Origin: JACJYE01 sp964432875
GTDB taxonomy: Bacteria > Bacteroidota > Bacteroidia > Chitinophagales > Saprospiraceae
Length of the DNA: 7,341 nt
Reading direction: 5' to 3'
Assembly (NCBI GenBank): GCA_964432875.1
Contig: CAYSPJ010000194.1
Span: forward strand, 1 to 7,341
In this document: positions 7,096 through 7,341 of the stretch, one piece after another
How positions within the stretch are numbered: the first letter of the stretch is position 1
Layout: each line of letters begins with the position of its first letter
Made by a program: the position numbers and the translations under genes
The notes under the pieces: generated by a model
Database searches by the model: none
Told to the model about the DNA's origin: nothing
The model's input: only the letters and a program-made list of their open reading frames with translations

Positions 7096-7283
7096 GTACG
7101 GTTTTTTCCCCTGCGCTCTTGAATAGCGCCCCCAAGCCTCTGCCTGGGTATGGCCCTGCATAGGGCTGGTGCTTATCCCGGGCGCAGGGATGGCATCCTT
7201 ACCCGTGCTTTCCTTAGAGAGGGATGCCACCCAAGCACACCACTGGACATTTTCAGCATGCAGGGTCTTTCCGAGGCCCGTAC
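7096..7283. other. Nested inverted repeats, candidate structured RNA; no gene seen in 7014-7341
   Basis: Pairs that nest inside one another are: GTACGG 7096-7101 with CCGTAC 7278-7283; GCCTC 7136-7140 with GAGGC 7273-7277; CCCTGCAT 7154-7161 with ATGCAGGG 7258-7265; GTGCTT 7169-7174 with AAGCAC 7233-7238; TGGCATCC 7191-7198 with GGATGCCA 7222-7229. A local hairpin, GCGCT 7113-7117 with AGCGC 7125-7129, fits in the same fold. Together they would make a branched, long-stem structure of about 188 bases. A competing pair (CCCTGCGC 7109-7116 with GCGCAGGG 7182-7189) crosses it. I cannot assign strand or family. A non-coding RNA, a truncated group II intron, or a remnant of a mobile element with strong secondary structure are all possible. 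Short open frames here, including one on the minus strand at 7290-7063, have no recognisable protein and overlap the repeats. No promoter for the endonuclease gene could be identified in this stretch. Confidence 0.45.
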
Positions 7284-7341
7284 GTCCCATCTTTCAGCCA
7301 GATGTGCTGCCCGCTGGTTCACGTCGGAGGCCCGAATAGGG

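Noticed and set aside
7063..7290. A 75-codon open frame on the minus strand overlapping the 5' end of the endonuclease frame
   Set aside because: It matches no protein I recognise, lies across the nested inverted repeats, and overlaps the open frame upstream of the endonuclease start. A structured non-coding region explains it better.
7273..7334. Direct repeat GAGGCCCG at 7273-7280 and 7327-7334, considered as CRISPR or attachment-site repeats
   Set aside because: Only two 8-base copies are present, with no regular spacing or further units. It is too short to support an array or an att site.

Overview
This window looks like the right-hand end of a phage-defence region in a bacterial chromosome. 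It holds the last two genes of a BREX type 1 locus (pglZ and brxL), part of an AT-rich membrane-protein gene upstream of them, and an accessory stretch with a helix-turn-helix gene and a convergent Mrr-type restriction endonuclease. The organism is not certain. A Bacteroidota lineage of fairly high G+C fits best: no clear Shine-Dalgarno sequence precedes the main start codons, an HTH protein carries a tail resembling the DUF6922 type I know mainly from that phylum, and the BREX proteins have no obvious proteobacterial or actinobacterial stamp. This is inference only.

Layout: (1) Bases 2-397 are the 3' end of an AT-rich gene for a protein with a charged coiled coil and two transmembrane helices. 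(2) Bases 459-2954 encode PglZ and 2957-4963 encode BrxL, separated by two bases and surely co-transcribed. (3) Bases 4964-5201 hold what looks like a decayed Fis-type HTH, broken by one stop codon and one extra base. (4) Bases 5202-5654 encode a HigA-like HTH protein with an extra C-terminal domain and no visible toxin partner. (5) Bases 7013-5736, on the minus strand and convergent with the rest, encode a HARE-HTH plus Mrr endonuclease, a likely type IV restriction enzyme for modified DNA. (6) Bases 7014-7341 contain no convincing gene but have an unusual nest of inverted repeats suggesting a structured RNA.

How the parts may work together: BREX marks host DNA by PglX methylation (pglX would lie to the left, outside the window) and blocks phage replication with PglZ, BrxC, BrxL and other components. 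An Mrr-type enzyme beside it could attack phages whose DNA carries modifications that evade BREX. The most unusual protein is BrxL: its AAA+ core is normal, but its C-terminus resembles the phospholipase-D-like domain of eukaryotic MITD1 rather than a Lon-type protease domain. The best candidates for undescribed biology are this BrxL architecture, the coiled-coil/two-TM protein beside pglZ, and the structured region at the right edge.
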